64,000 bases of DNA, taken from positions 38,947 through 102,946 of the forward strand of contig NZ_JAFFIX010000029.1 in assembly GCF_016916835.1 (NCBI RefSeq). Reading direction: 5' to 3'. Below, piece after piece: positions 29,999 through 38,047 of the stretch (position 1 is the first letter of the stretch; each line of letters begins with the position of its first letter). Under the pieces are notes generated by a model, which saw only the letters and a list, made by a program, of their open reading frames with translations, did no database searches and had not been told where the DNA came from. This DNA comes from Actinacidiphila bryophytorum (lineage in GTDB: Bacteria; Actinomycetota; Actinomycetes; Streptomycetales; Streptomycetaceae). The position numbers were made by a program, and so were the translations under genes.

Positions 29999-30139
29999 AT
30001 GTCCGCCTATGTCGAGGCCCTGGACAGCAGCGGCTTGTACGTGGGAAGGACCGAGTTTCACCCTTACGACGACAAGCTCTGGATGTACGGCACCCAGCCC
30101 CCGCCAGGGGGTCTGGTGCACGATCGAGTTACGTCTTGA
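29999..30139 (+). CDS. Possible 46-aa protein or gene fragment
   Basis: ATG with AGGAAA upstream, opening MSAYVEALDSSGLYVGRTEF and continuing HPYDDKLWMYG. The composition is protein-like and clearly better than the surrounding sequence, but it ends abruptly, so it may be the N-terminal stub of a larger lost gene. No family recognised. Confidence 0.35.
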   Translation: MSAYVEALDSSGLYVGRTEFHPYDDKLWMYGTQPPPGGLVHDRVTS

Positions 30140-30315
30140 CCTGCACCAGACCCGGGCAATACAGCTAGCACGCCGCTGCGTGGCGGCAGAGCTGCTGCCG
30201 CTCGCCGTCACGGATCCGGACCGCGGTCGGTTCCCGGTCGTGCACGGCGATGCCCTGGGCACGGAAGAAGTCGAGCACGGCCTGACCTTCCGGGGCCGTG
30301 GCGTGGGTACGGCGG

Positions 30316-30972
30316 TCAGCCGAGGACGAATGGAAGTCTCGCGGCCAGCTCGCCCAGGTCGGACTTCTCCGCGTCGGTCGGGGGACGCCGTCCCGTGCCG
30401 ACCAGCAGTGCGTCCTTGTCCGGGAAGGACGCGGGGAACGCGGCCCCGGCGATCTTCTCCAGCAGCTCGCGTGAGCGGGCGAGACCCTCCGCGGGGGGCT
30501 CGGCGACGTCGGCCAGGTGCGCGGCCAGGTCGAGGTGGTGCAGCGTCCACTCCAGGACGTACGCGGCGAGGTAGTCGCCCGCGGTGAGGACCTCGTCACG
30601 GGTGCTGACCCGAAGGGCCGGATCGGCGAATTCGGCCGCGCGACCGGCGGCGGAACCGACGTCGTCCAAGTGGAACTTGAGCAGCCACGGCTCCTCGTAC
30701 GCGGCGGCCAGCCGGACGATCAGCGCGTCGAGCGGATCGTCGCCGGTCGGCGGCGTATCGGCGACCTCCCAGTAGCTCACCGCGTCGCGGGTCGGTTCCG
30801 AATCGGCCGGGGTCACGAGGGTGATCAGGACGTCCTGGGCGTCGATGACCAGGTGGCACACCAGATCGCGAACGAGCCAGCCGGTACAGCCGGACGGCTG
30901 TGCGAAGTCCTCGTCCGCAAGGTCGGCGACCGCCGTACGCAATGCTGCCCAAGAGCGTGAGAAGAGATCCAC
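30316..30972 (-). CDS. DinB/mycothiol-dependent maleylpyruvate isomerase-like protein
   Basis: 218 aa from the GTG at 30972; TTACCTT lies 10 bases upstream as a -10 for a leaderless transcript. The N-terminal four-helix DinB-like fold (DLFSRSWAALRTAVADLADE, CTGWLVRDLVCHLVIDAQ, YLAAYVLEWTLHHLDLAAHL) has the His residues that bind metal in mycothiol-dependent enzymes (H in CHLV and HHLDL). A short C-terminal SCP2-like region follows. These proteins use mycothiol in detoxification or isomerisation; the substrate is unknown. Divergent from the SMI1/KNR4 gene, 115 bases apart. Confidence 0.82.
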   Translation of the reverse strand: MDLFSRSWAALRTAVADLADEDFAQPSGCTGWLVRDLVCHLVIDAQDVLITLVTPADSEPTRDAVSYWEVADTPPTGDDPLDALIVRLAAAYEEPWLLKFHLDDVGSAAGRAAEFADPALRVSTRDEVLTAGDYLAAYVLEWTLHHLDLAAHLADVAEPPAEGLARSRELLEKIAGAAFPASFPDKDALLVGTGRRPPTDAEKSDLGELAARLPFVLG

Positions 30973-31087
30973 GGCCGCAAGGTAACAGCACCGGCCCACT
31001 GGTGGCCGGTTCCCTGGCATCCGCGACGGGGCTCCGCCGGCGCAGCAGGCCGCCTCCGTTGGCAGTGGCTGCTTGTACGGTCGGCAC

Positions 31088-32443
31088 ATGGTTGATCAGA
31101 ACACCCCCTTGTCGTCTGTCAGCGACTTCACGGCCTGGGAGCCGGTGCTGCGGCTCATACTGGGGGACGACGCGGAGCGGCGTGCCGGGCGGTCGGCCCG
31201 GGTGGCAGGACGCATCTTTCAGTCCGGGTGGAGCATGTCCTATCGCGGCTCCATGACGCCGACGGCTCGGACTGCCGTGCAGAACATACAGGCGGCGCTG
31301 GCGCGCGGCGGAGTCCAGGAGGCCGCGTTCAGCGCGGAGGCCCGACCGGATGGACGGACCACGCTCGGCCTGGTCTGGCCGAGCCCGGCCGTGGAGCCCG
31401 TTTACGCCTATGCGGGCCTGGGGGTGCTCCTGCTGGCCGACGGCGCCCTTCCCGCGCCCTGGCTCCACCACCCCGTTCCGGCGCCCGGAGCGGTACCGGC
31501 GCCGTCGGCGGATCCGGAGCTGCTGGAGCGGACGCTCCGCGAACGGCTGCCCGACGCCCTGGGCGCGACGGAGGAGGAGATCGCCGCCGCCGAAGCGCGC
31601 CTCGGCGTCACGCTGCCCGATGAGCTCAAGGTGCTCTGCCGGGTGGCAGGAGGGAACTGGGAGAATGACTTCGAGACGGCGCGACTCGTCGACAAGGCGG
31701 TCGGCTGCGAACCCTTCGGCGTGGAGCACCTGTTCAGCCTCGACGCGGCGTCCCGATGCCTGGGCTGGGACCTCGGCGCGACGATGGCGATCTGCACCCG
31801 GCCCGACGCCGCCGTGCAGGACCTGGCCGGCTCACCGGGCTGGATCGGCTTCGGCACCAACGGCGGCGACATATTCGCGGTCGACCTGACCCCGGGCCCG
31901 CGCGGCCGAGTCGGGCAGATCATACTCGCCAGTCACGAGGAGACCCTCGGCGCCGAACCCGTGGCCGATTCCCTCACCGACTTCGTTCTGGGCCGGGTAC
32001 AGGAAGAACGCCCCGACCGCCGTGAAGACGAACTTCCGGTCGTGGCCAGGGTCGGCACCGGACACCTCGAGACGGTCCAGGCCGCCGCCCACCCCGCCCT
32101 GGAAGTCCTCACCCTCGACCCTTGCGACGGCGCACCGTTCCACCTCGCACCCGTCGCCGGGCTCCCCCGCCTGCGTACCCTCACCGCCATGCCCGGCACG
32201 CTGGCCGACCCCCTGGATGTCGCCGGGCTCACCGCACTCGAGTTCCTGGAACTCGGCGCCCAGGACTGGCGTGTCCTGCTGGACGCCGGAGCCGTCCCGC
32301 GCACTCTCAAAGCCGCAGCCGTTGCGGCGCAGCACCAGGACTACCTGTCCGCCGTGGCCCTCGCCAACGAGATCCTGGCCCTCTGGGACCGGCCCCAGAT
32401 CGTACAGACGCTCCTTGAGGGAGACCTCGGCCCCGCGGCCTGA
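31088..32443 (+). CDS. SMI1/KNR4-family protein
   Basis: 451 aa from the ATG at 31088, apparently leaderless (TACGGT six bases upstream). The central SMI1/KNR4 domain (about 150-300): GATEEEIAAAEARLGVTLPD, ELKVLCRVAGGNW, GWIGFGTNGGDIFAVDL, ILASHEETLGAEPVADSL. The C-terminal 140 residues look leucine-rich and repeat-like (LEVLTLDPCDGA, LPRLRTLTAMP, LTALEFLELGAQDW), a short LRR-like stretch. SMI1/KNR4 proteins are often immunity proteins of contact-dependent or polymorphic toxins; no toxin gene is adjacent here. Cytosolic. Confidence 0.82.
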   Translation: MVDQNTPLSSVSDFTAWEPVLRLILGDDAERRAGRSARVAGRIFQSGWSMSYRGSMTPTARTAVQNIQAALARGGVQEAAFSAEARPDGRTTLGLVWPSPAVEPVYAYAGLGVLLLADGALPAPWLHHPVPAPGAVPAPSADPELLERTLRERLPDALGATEEEIAAAEARLGVTLPDELKVLCRVAGGNWENDFETARLVDKAVGCEPFGVEHLFSLDAASRCLGWDLGATMAICTRPDAAVQDLAGSPGWIGFGTNGGDIFAVDLTPGPRGRVGQIILASHEETLGAEPVADSLTDFVLGRVQEERPDRREDELPVVARVGTGHLETVQAAAHPALEVLTLDPCDGAPFHLAPVAGLPRLRTLTAMPGTLADPLDVAGLTALEFLELGAQDWRVLLDAGAVPRTLKAAAVAAQHQDYLSAVALANEILALWDRPQIVQTLLEGDLGPAA

Positions 32444-32516
32444 TCGGACTCGGCGATTCGAGAGGACCGGCAGGGCCGCCCATACCGGGGCAGGCGGTCG
32501 CCCGATTCGGGTCGGT

Positions 32517-32762
32517 GCGGACCTTGCCGAGCACACGCCGGTTGGCGGCAACGCCACCCACGGAGATCGTGAGGGACTCGCGGTCACAACCCGCGTGGGC
32601 AAGATGTTTCAAGCCATCGCCGAGCAGCATCGAGGCCGGACCGTCGCCGTCATCGACCACTTCGCCAGCCTCACAGTCGGACGGCTCCGACTGGCACTGC
32701 CCCTCATGGCCAGACGCCCACTGACGTGCTGCAACCCGCCGTATCAGCTACTTGATGAGTAG
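32517..32762 (+). pseudogene. Remnant of a histidine-phosphatase-family gene (3' part)
   Basis: An open segment ends with TAG at 32760-32762 and reads like the C-terminal third of a phosphoglycerate-mutase-like phosphatase: VTTRVGKMFQAIAEQHRGRT, then VAVIDHFASLTVGRLRLALP, and NPPYQLLDE. The pattern matches the usual AxVSHGGxI region, with the second catalytic His position kept (DHF). The N-terminal RHG motif and any start are missing. The rest of the 32444-32871 gap shows nothing else. Confidence 0.45.
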
Positions 32763-32871
32763 GTCAGGAGAAGCAAGCATCGGCGACAGAGCCGAGAGGG
32801 TCGGGGTCGACCGCCCAGGGCCGTACGCGGGCATCGCCGGGCGATGCGTGCCTTCGAGGAAGTGAGACACC

Positions 32872-33294
32872 GTGAAGGTGTACGACGTCAAACGCGAGCG
32901 GAAAGACTTCTACGCCCCCAAGAACACCGCGTGGGCGATAGTCGACGTTCCCGAGCAGCAGTTCATCGCCGTCGACGGAGCAGGCAACCCCAACACGGCT
33001 CCCGCCTACGCCAGCGCGGTCCAGGCTCTCTACGTGGTCGCTTACACCCTCAAGTTCGCCGTCAAGCGCTCGGCGACCGGCGACCACGAGGGCCGCAGCG
33101 CCCAGGTCCTGCACATCGGCTCGTACGACGACGAGGCACCCGTGCTGCACGAACTCCACCACACCTACCTCGCCGCCCAGGGCCTGCGGCCGTCGGGCCT
33201 GCACCATGAGGTCTACCTCAGCGACCCCCGCAAGACCGCCCCCGAGAAGCTGAAGACCGTTCTGCGTCAGCCCGTCGAGGACCTTGCCGGATAA
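32872..33294 (+). CDS. GyrI-like small-molecule-binding protein with internal deletion
   Basis: 140 aa, GTG start. The N-terminal half (MKVYDVKRERKDFYAPKNTA, VDGAGNPNTAPAYASAVQAL, YTLKFAVKR) and the C-terminal half (EGRSAQVLHIGSYDDEAPVL, HHEVYLSDPRKTAPEKLKTV) are both strong matches to the GyrI-like/AraC effector-binding family. From memory, family members are about 200 aa; here the segment between KFAVKR and EGRSAQ, normally about 65-70 residues with the WW-containing strand, is missing in frame. It is probably a deletion derivative, and ligand binding may be lost. No DNA-binding domain. Confidence 0.8.
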   Translation: MKVYDVKRERKDFYAPKNTAWAIVDVPEQQFIAVDGAGNPNTAPAYASAVQALYVVAYTLKFAVKRSATGDHEGRSAQVLHIGSYDDEAPVLHELHHTYLAAQGLRPSGLHHEVYLSDPRKTAPEKLKTVLRQPVEDLAG

Positions 33295-33310
33295 CCCTCC
33301 AGGTCAGGCG

Positions 33311-33325
33311 CTCGCCAGAGGCGAG
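33311..33325 (+). terminator. Short hairpin after the GyrI-like gene
   Basis: CTCGCC (33311-33316) and GGCGAG (33320-33325) with loop AGA, starting 16 bases after the stop. Small but well placed. Confidence 0.35.
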
Positions 33326-33459
33326 GCTGCGGCCCTCGCGGGACAGGACGAACCCTCGGGAGGCTTTGATGGTGCATCAACTTGATCATCACTGCGTCGC
33401 GGGAACGGTGCGGAGCGGGGGGTGTGATCGTCCGGGAGGCGCACGGGTAACCTCCCGTT

Positions 33460-34032
33460 GTGATCGACTCTCTGTCTCCGCGTGCCGTGGTCGTGCTGCC
33501 TGGCGGGTTGGGCGGCCCGTTCGCCCCGCTTCCGTTGTTCGCGACCTCCGCTGCCGCGGCGCGCGGCGCGCAGGTGCATCGTGCGTGGTGGGAAGCACCG
33601 GCTGGTCTTCAGCATTCGGAGCGTTCCGAGTGGGTCGCGCCGCGGGCGACGCCGGTGCTTGACGAGGCGGCAGCTGCTGTTCCCGGAGGATCAGTCTTCG
33701 TCGTCGGCAAGTCGCTGGGGAGCGCCGCGGCCCCGCTCGTGGCCGAACGCGGCTTCTCGGCTGTGTGGCTGACCCCGCTCCTCACCGATCCGCTGGTAGT
33801 GGCGGGGCTTCGCGCCGCCCGAGCTCCGTTCCTGCTCGTAGGCGGAACGTCGGATGCGTTGTGGGACGGACAGGTCGCGCGCGAGCTCACGCCTTTCGTG
33901 CTCGAAGTCGACGGCGCGGATCACGGGATGGAGGTTCCGGGACCCCTCGCTGCTTCCGCAGCCGTGCTCGGCCAGGTAGCCACCAGGATTGAGCAGTTCC
34001 TCGACGAGACCGTGTGGCCCCGATCGCGCTGA
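33460..34032 (+). CDS. Small alpha/beta hydrolase
   Basis: 190 aa from the GTG at 33460; TAACCT seven bases upstream fits a leaderless promoter. Compact alpha/beta hydrolase: RAVVVLPGGLGGPFA, the nucleophile elbow VVGKSLGSAAAP (Ser), acid in LLVGGTSDALWDG and His in VDGADHGMEVPG. It lacks a lid domain. Similar actinobacterial proteins are annotated as alpha/beta hydrolases of unknown substrate. Cytosolic, no operon partner; the next gene starts 71 bases on in the same direction. Confidence 0.82.
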   Translation: MIDSLSPRAVVVLPGGLGGPFAPLPLFATSAAAARGAQVHRAWWEAPAGLQHSERSEWVAPRATPVLDEAAAAVPGGSVFVVGKSLGSAAAPLVAERGFSAVWLTPLLTDPLVVAGLRAARAPFLLVGGTSDALWDGQVARELTPFVLEVDGADHGMEVPGPLAASAAVLGQVATRIEQFLDETVWPRSR

Positions 34033-34103
34033 AGCCCTCCGGCAGTGTCCCCGGACGTCCAATCGGTTCGCCGGCAGTCCCGCTGTGCTGATAGACACGT
34101 GCG

Positions 34104-34640
34104 ATGGATGACGACGACCCGCGCGGGCTCCCAGCGGGGCAGTCGGGGCTGATCGTGAGGGTCCCGGAAGCGGAGTCCGTCGTGGGGGCGTGGCGTGATC
34201 GGCTCGACCCTTCCGCCCGTGCCGGCGTCCCGGCTCATGTCACCGTGCTCTTCCCCTTTCTCGACGCGGGTCGGATCGACCAGGAGGTCTGTGCCGCGCT
34301 CGGCGAGGTGCTGGGCGAACACCGGTCCTTCCAGGCCAGGTTCGACCGCTGCGGGCGGTTCCCCGGTGTGCTCTACCTCGCTCCCGATCTGGGGGATCAC
34401 TTCCAGCGCCTCACCGAGGCAATCGCCAGGCTGTGGCCCGAATGCCCGCCGTTCGGGGGACAGTTCGCCGAGGTGGTCCCGCATCTGACCGTTGCCCAGG
34501 GGCAGGACGAGGGTGTGATGGAGATGGTCGAGATGGACCTGCGCACTGCTCTTCCCGTCGTCGCGCAGGTCTCGTCGGTCGACCTGTTCGTCCACGACGG
34601 GAGGCGGTGGCGGAGTCGGGCCGCCTTCCCCCTGGCGTAG
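34104..34640 (+). CDS. 2'-5' RNA ligase/2H phosphoesterase-family protein
   Basis: 178 aa, ATG start. The two HxT motifs of the 2H superfamily are intact: AHVTVLFPF (about 46-54) and PHLTVAQG (about 132-139), separated by the usual distance. The family hydrolyses cyclic phosphodiesters or ligates RNA 2'-5'; stand-alone bacterial members commonly act on RNA or nucleotide cyclic phosphates. No signal peptide. Convergent with the small membrane-protein gene that follows. Confidence 0.85.
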   Translation: MDDDDPRGLPAGQSGLIVRVPEAESVVGAWRDRLDPSARAGVPAHVTVLFPFLDAGRIDQEVCAALGEVLGEHRSFQARFDRCGRFPGVLYLAPDLGDHFQRLTEAIARLWPECPPFGGQFAEVVPHLTVAQGQDEGVMEMVEMDLRTALPVVAQVSSVDLFVHDGRRWRSRAAFPLA

Positions 34641-34676
34641 GTCCCCGTCCTCCCCCGGCGGCCGGAGGCCGTTCTC

Positions 34677-34928
34677 TCAGAACTTGCCGGCTATCGCGGC
34701 CGCACCGACGCCGCCGACCGCGATCAGCAGGATGAACGTGACGGTGTGCCAGACGAGGATCCGGTTGCCCTCCGGGCCTGGGAAGCTCTGCTCCCGGCTG
34801 CCCATCTGTGCCCATTCCTCCGGGTGTTCGGCCGAGAATGCGCGGCGGACGGGGACGGCGCGGCGCAACCAGTACGCGAGGTTGCCGCCGAGTGCCGCCA
34901 CGACGAGGACCCACCAGGCGATCAGCAT
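34677..34928 (-). CDS. Small membrane protein, two transmembrane helices
   Basis: 83 aa. The N-terminal helix MLIAWWVLVVAALGGNLAYW and the C-terminal helix VWHTVTFILLIAVGGVGAAA flank a charged loop (RRAVPVRRAFSAEHPEEWAQ). No conserved motif is recognised. Ten bases downstream of the next membrane-protein gene, so the pair is probably cotranscribed. Confidence 0.7.
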   Translation of the reverse strand: MLIAWWVLVVAALGGNLAYWLRRAVPVRRAFSAEHPEEWAQMGSREQSFPGPEGNRILVWHTVTFILLIAVGGVGAAAIAGKF

Positions 34929-34938
34929 GGGCGGCAGC

Positions 34939-35310
34939 CTAGCGGCGTGCGGGTGGTGCCAGGGAGGAACCCTTCCGCCCGGGCTGCGTCCTCCATCGCT
35001 CCAGCAGCAGGACGTTTGCGACGGCCGCTGCGGTGAAGAGGGCGACGTCGAGGGTGCCGCTGGCCGCGGTCAGCCAGGCTGCGTCGCTGCCGTCCGCGCG
35101 GGTGGCCGCCAGCAGGAGGCCGCCCACGCCCTTGAGGGCCGCGTATCCGCCGTAGACGAGCACGGTCGCCGCGAGGCCGCACGGCAGGGTGAGGACGATC
35201 GCCACGCCGTACGGCCAGCCCGTGCCGCGTACCGCGCCGGTGGTGGCCAGGCCCGCCACCGTGAGGACGTACAGCGCCTCGGCGGAGCGGAGTACGGAGG
35301 GTCGGTTCAT
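34939..35310 (-). CDS. Membrane protein, about four transmembrane segments
   Basis: 123 aa from the ATG at 35310 with GGAAGG upstream; an earlier start at 35352 adds a basic stretch without an RBS. Hydrophobic segments: EALYVLTVAGLATTGAV, YGVAIVLTLPCGLAATVLVY, GVGGLLLAATRADG region and LDVALFTAAAVANVLLLE. No family recognised. Probably an inner-membrane protein in an operon with the following 83-aa protein. Confidence 0.7.
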   Translation of the reverse strand: MNRPSVLRSAEALYVLTVAGLATTGAVRGTGWPYGVAIVLTLPCGLAATVLVYGGYAALKGVGGLLLAATRADGSDAAWLTAASGTLDVALFTAAAVANVLLLERWRTQPGRKGSSLAPPARR

Positions 35311-35418
35311 CGGGGGCCTTCCCGTCAGGTGTCGGGAAACAGTGTCGGGCACGGCCGCCGGGTGCTCACCCAGGGCGCGGAGGCGACGATCGGGGGGCTC
35401 GGTCCCCTGGTGACGGCG

Positions 35419-37794
35419 TCAGGCGCCCTGGACGTCGTGGAGCCGCCGGCGTACCGCGGCCGCCCGGTCGTGGCCGATGTCGGTGAAGAGGGTCAGGGCC
35501 TCGGTCCAGGCGGCCTGAGCCTGGGGGTGGCGGCCGGCGGCCAGGAGGGCCTGGCCCCAGCCGTCGGACGCGTCGGCGAGGAGGTACTTGTCGCCGACCG
35601 AGCGGGCCAGGTCGACGGTGTCGCCGTAGCCGCGGACCGCTCGCTCGACCTCGCCGCGTGCCAGGTAGACCGCGGCCAGGTGGCTGAGCAGGCTCACGCG
35701 GCCGCGGCGGTCGCCGACCTTCGTGCCGTCGGCCCGGGCTGCCTCGGTGACGGTCTGGTTGTCCTGCATCGACAGCATGAAGTAGTGCTCGGCCTGGTCG
35801 AGGTCGCCGGTCTCCTGGTGGATGCAGCCGAGCAGCCGGTAGGCGGTTCCGCGGCCGCCGATCGCGCCGGAGCGCTCGAAGACCTCCAGGGCCTGCGTGT
35901 ACGCCGCGATGGCCTGCTCGTAGTCCTTGCGGTCGCAGGAGACCTCGCCGAGGTTGAGCAGCACCGGCCCCATGCGCACCCAGTCCCCCAGTTCGCTGAG
36001 GATCGCGTGGGCCTCGCGGTAGCGGCGCTCGGCCTCGTCCAGCCGTCCCAGGAACCGCAGGGCCAGGCCGAGGCCGCCGGTGACGCGGGCTTCCACGGCG
36101 CGGTCGCCGAGCGCCCGGGCGGCGTCCACGGCGTACTCGTGGGCGGCGACGGAGTCGGCGAAGCGGTAGTGCAGCGCTGCGGCGAACTTCTGTGCGACGG
36201 CCAGCCGCCAGACGGCCTCGTGCAGTCCCAGGTCCCGGGCGGCGTGCTGGACCGCGATCAGGTTGTGCCACTCGTGGCCGAACCACCCCAGCGCCTCGTC
36301 GTAGGAGGCGAAGGTCATCGGGGGGTGCTCGCAAGGCCGGTCGGGGGCGGGGAGGTCAGGGGTGTCGACGGCCTTCGCGGCGTTGTAGGCCGAGTGCAGG
36401 AACCACCAGCACAGGCGGCCCACCGCGGCGTCGCCCTCGTCGGTGTGCTCGGCCGCGGCCGCCTGTGCGGCGAATCCGCGCAGCAGGTCGTGGAGTTCGT
36501 ACCGGCCGGGGGTCTTCTGCTGCAGCAGGTACTCGTCCTGGAGCAGTTCCAGCAGCGTGTCCGCCTCGTGGGCGGTGATGTCCGCCATGGCCGCGACCGC
36601 GGGAACGGTGTAGTCGACGCCGGGATGGCGGCCCAGCAGGCGGAAGACCCGCTGGGCCTGCGGGGGCAGTCCCCGGTAGGAGAGGTCGAAGACGTCCCTG
36701 AGCGTTCTGCTGCCCAGGGCGGTCGCGTCCGCGACGTCGCCGCGCAGCCGGTCGGCCATGTACGCCAGTGTCCAGGCGGGCCGCGAGCGCAGGCGGCCGG
36801 CGGCCAGGGCCACGGCCAGCGGCAGGCACCCGCACAGCTCGACGATCCGCGCGGCGGCCGCCGCCTCGGCGGCGACCCGCTCGGCGCCGACGATCCGCTG
36901 CAGCAGCGCCGTGGCCTCGGCGCGGCTGAACACCTCAAGGGGGAACAGCGTCGCGCCGTCGACCGCGGCCAGGCTGCGGCGGCTGGTGATCAGGACCAGG
37001 CAGCTGGGACCCGCCGGGATCAGGTCCCTGACCTGCTTCTCGTCGGCCGCGTCGTCCAGCAGGACCAGGGCCTGGCGGCCGGACATCCGGTTGCGGAACA
37101 TCGCGGCGCGCTCGTCCACGCCGTGGGGCACCTGCTTGGCGGGGACGCCCAGTTGGCGCAGGAAGGTGCCCAGGACCTCGACCGGGTCCGCGGGTTCGCG
37201 CTCGGGGTCGAAGCCGCGCAGGTTCACGTACAGCTGCGTCTCGGCGAACCGCCCGGCGGCGACGAGCCGGTGCGCGAGATGCACGGCCAGTGCCGTCTTG
37301 CCGACCCCGCCCATCCCCTCGATCGCGGAGATCACCACGGTGCGCCCCTGGTGCGGTGCCGCGTCGAGGGCGTCGGCGAGCGCCCTCAACTGCTCCTCGC
37401 GGCCGGTGAACGTCGCAAGGTCCGCCGGTAACTGCCGGGCGGCGTCCGCCACTTCGCCGCCGCGCGCCTGGGCCTGCACCCGCACACAGGCCGCGCGCCA
37501 CCGGGCGACGGCCTGTTCCCCCAGCCCCAGTGCCCGGACGGTGGCGGTGACCAGGTCGATGTCCAGCCGGCGGCGCCGGGCCTGGAACAGGTCGCCGATC
37601 GTCGTGTGCGCCACCACCTGCGGCGGCTTCAACGCCGGCCCGACCGCCTTGGCCAGAGCCCGGTACGACGGCGCCCCCGCCCACAGCCGAAGGCGCCCCA
37701 GCGCCTCGATGAAGTCGCCCAGATCGAGGGCTTCCGAAGGATCCGGAGCCGCCCCTTCAGCTGCCTCCACCATCCACTCCAAGCCGTCCCCCAT
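35419..37794 (-). CDS. HTH-NB-ARC-TPR regulator (AfsR-like architecture without SARP domain)
   Basis: 791 aa from the ATG at 37794. Residues about 20-100: Cro/XRE-like helical domain (LGDFIEALGRLRLWAGAPSY, TTIGDLFQARRRRLD). About 115-400: NB-ARC ATPase (ATFTGREEQLRALADAL, P-loop IEGMGGVGKTALAVHLA, Walker B QALVLLDDAAD, sensor LITSRR, GxP region ELCGCLPLAVALAAGRL). About 560-790: tetratricopeptide repeats. This STAND regulator layout is common in Streptomyces, where such proteins affect antibiotic production or differentiation. It is divergent from the CHAP protein gene; an 18-bp direct repeat lies between them. Confidence 0.88.
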   Translation of the reverse strand: MGDGLEWMVEAAEGAAPDPSEALDLGDFIEALGRLRLWAGAPSYRALAKAVGPALKPPQVVAHTTIGDLFQARRRRLDIDLVTATVRALGLGEQAVARWRAACVRVQAQARGGEVADAARQLPADLATFTGREEQLRALADALDAAPHQGRTVVISAIEGMGGVGKTALAVHLAHRLVAAGRFAETQLYVNLRGFDPEREPADPVEVLGTFLRQLGVPAKQVPHGVDERAAMFRNRMSGRQALVLLDDAADEKQVRDLIPAGPSCLVLITSRRSLAAVDGATLFPLEVFSRAEATALLQRIVGAERVAAEAAAAARIVELCGCLPLAVALAAGRLRSRPAWTLAYMADRLRGDVADATALGSRTLRDVFDLSYRGLPPQAQRVFRLLGRHPGVDYTVPAVAAMADITAHEADTLLELLQDEYLLQQKTPGRYELHDLLRGFAAQAAAAEHTDEGDAAVGRLCWWFLHSAYNAAKAVDTPDLPAPDRPCEHPPMTFASYDEALGWFGHEWHNLIAVQHAARDLGLHEAVWRLAVAQKFAAALHYRFADSVAAHEYAVDAARALGDRAVEARVTGGLGLALRFLGRLDEAERRYREAHAILSELGDWVRMGPVLLNLGEVSCDRKDYEQAIAAYTQALEVFERSGAIGGRGTAYRLLGCIHQETGDLDQAEHYFMLSMQDNQTVTEAARADGTKVGDRRGRVSLLSHLAAVYLARGEVERAVRGYGDTVDLARSVGDKYLLADASDGWGQALLAAGRHPQAQAAWTEALTLFTDIGHDRAAAVRRRLHDVQGA

Positions 37795-37882
37795 GCCCGG
37801 CTGCCCGCCGGATCGCAGCCAGTGTACGGACTTGTACGGGGTACGGGACTTCGCCGGCCGGCACCGCGGACGATCGGAGTAC

Positions 37883-37921
37883 CGGACCGACAGGCCGGCG
37901 TCCCGGACCGACAGGCCGGCG
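37883..37921. repeat. Tandem direct repeat in divergent promoter region
   Basis: CGGACCGACAGGCCGGCG occurs at 37883-37900 and again at 37904-37921, an exact 18-base repeat with a 21-base period (two helical turns). It lies between the divergent NB-ARC regulator and CHAP-protein genes, so it could be a binding site for a dimeric regulator. Confidence 0.5.
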
Positions 37922-38047
37922 CGTCCCGGGCTGCCCGGCCGCCGTGACCCGCGAGCAGGGCCGCCGCGCACCACAACCAGGGCTTCCACGCCTGCCGTTG
38001 CGCCCGCGAACCGTCCTTGTCACCTATCAGCGTCTGAGGAGACGTCC

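Larger units (their letters stand above)
29594..30315. other. Gene-poor region, probable decayed sequence
   Basis: 722 bases. It contains the second direct-repeat copy (29686-29703), a possible 46-aa ORF (29999-30139), and mixed sequence without sustained codon bias. It may be the debris of insertions around the ATPase island. Confidence 0.4.

Noticed and set aside
34659..34671. CGGCC-GGA-GGCCG mini-hairpin between convergent genes
   Set aside because: Stem of only 5 bp in a GC-rich gap; not distinguishable from chance.
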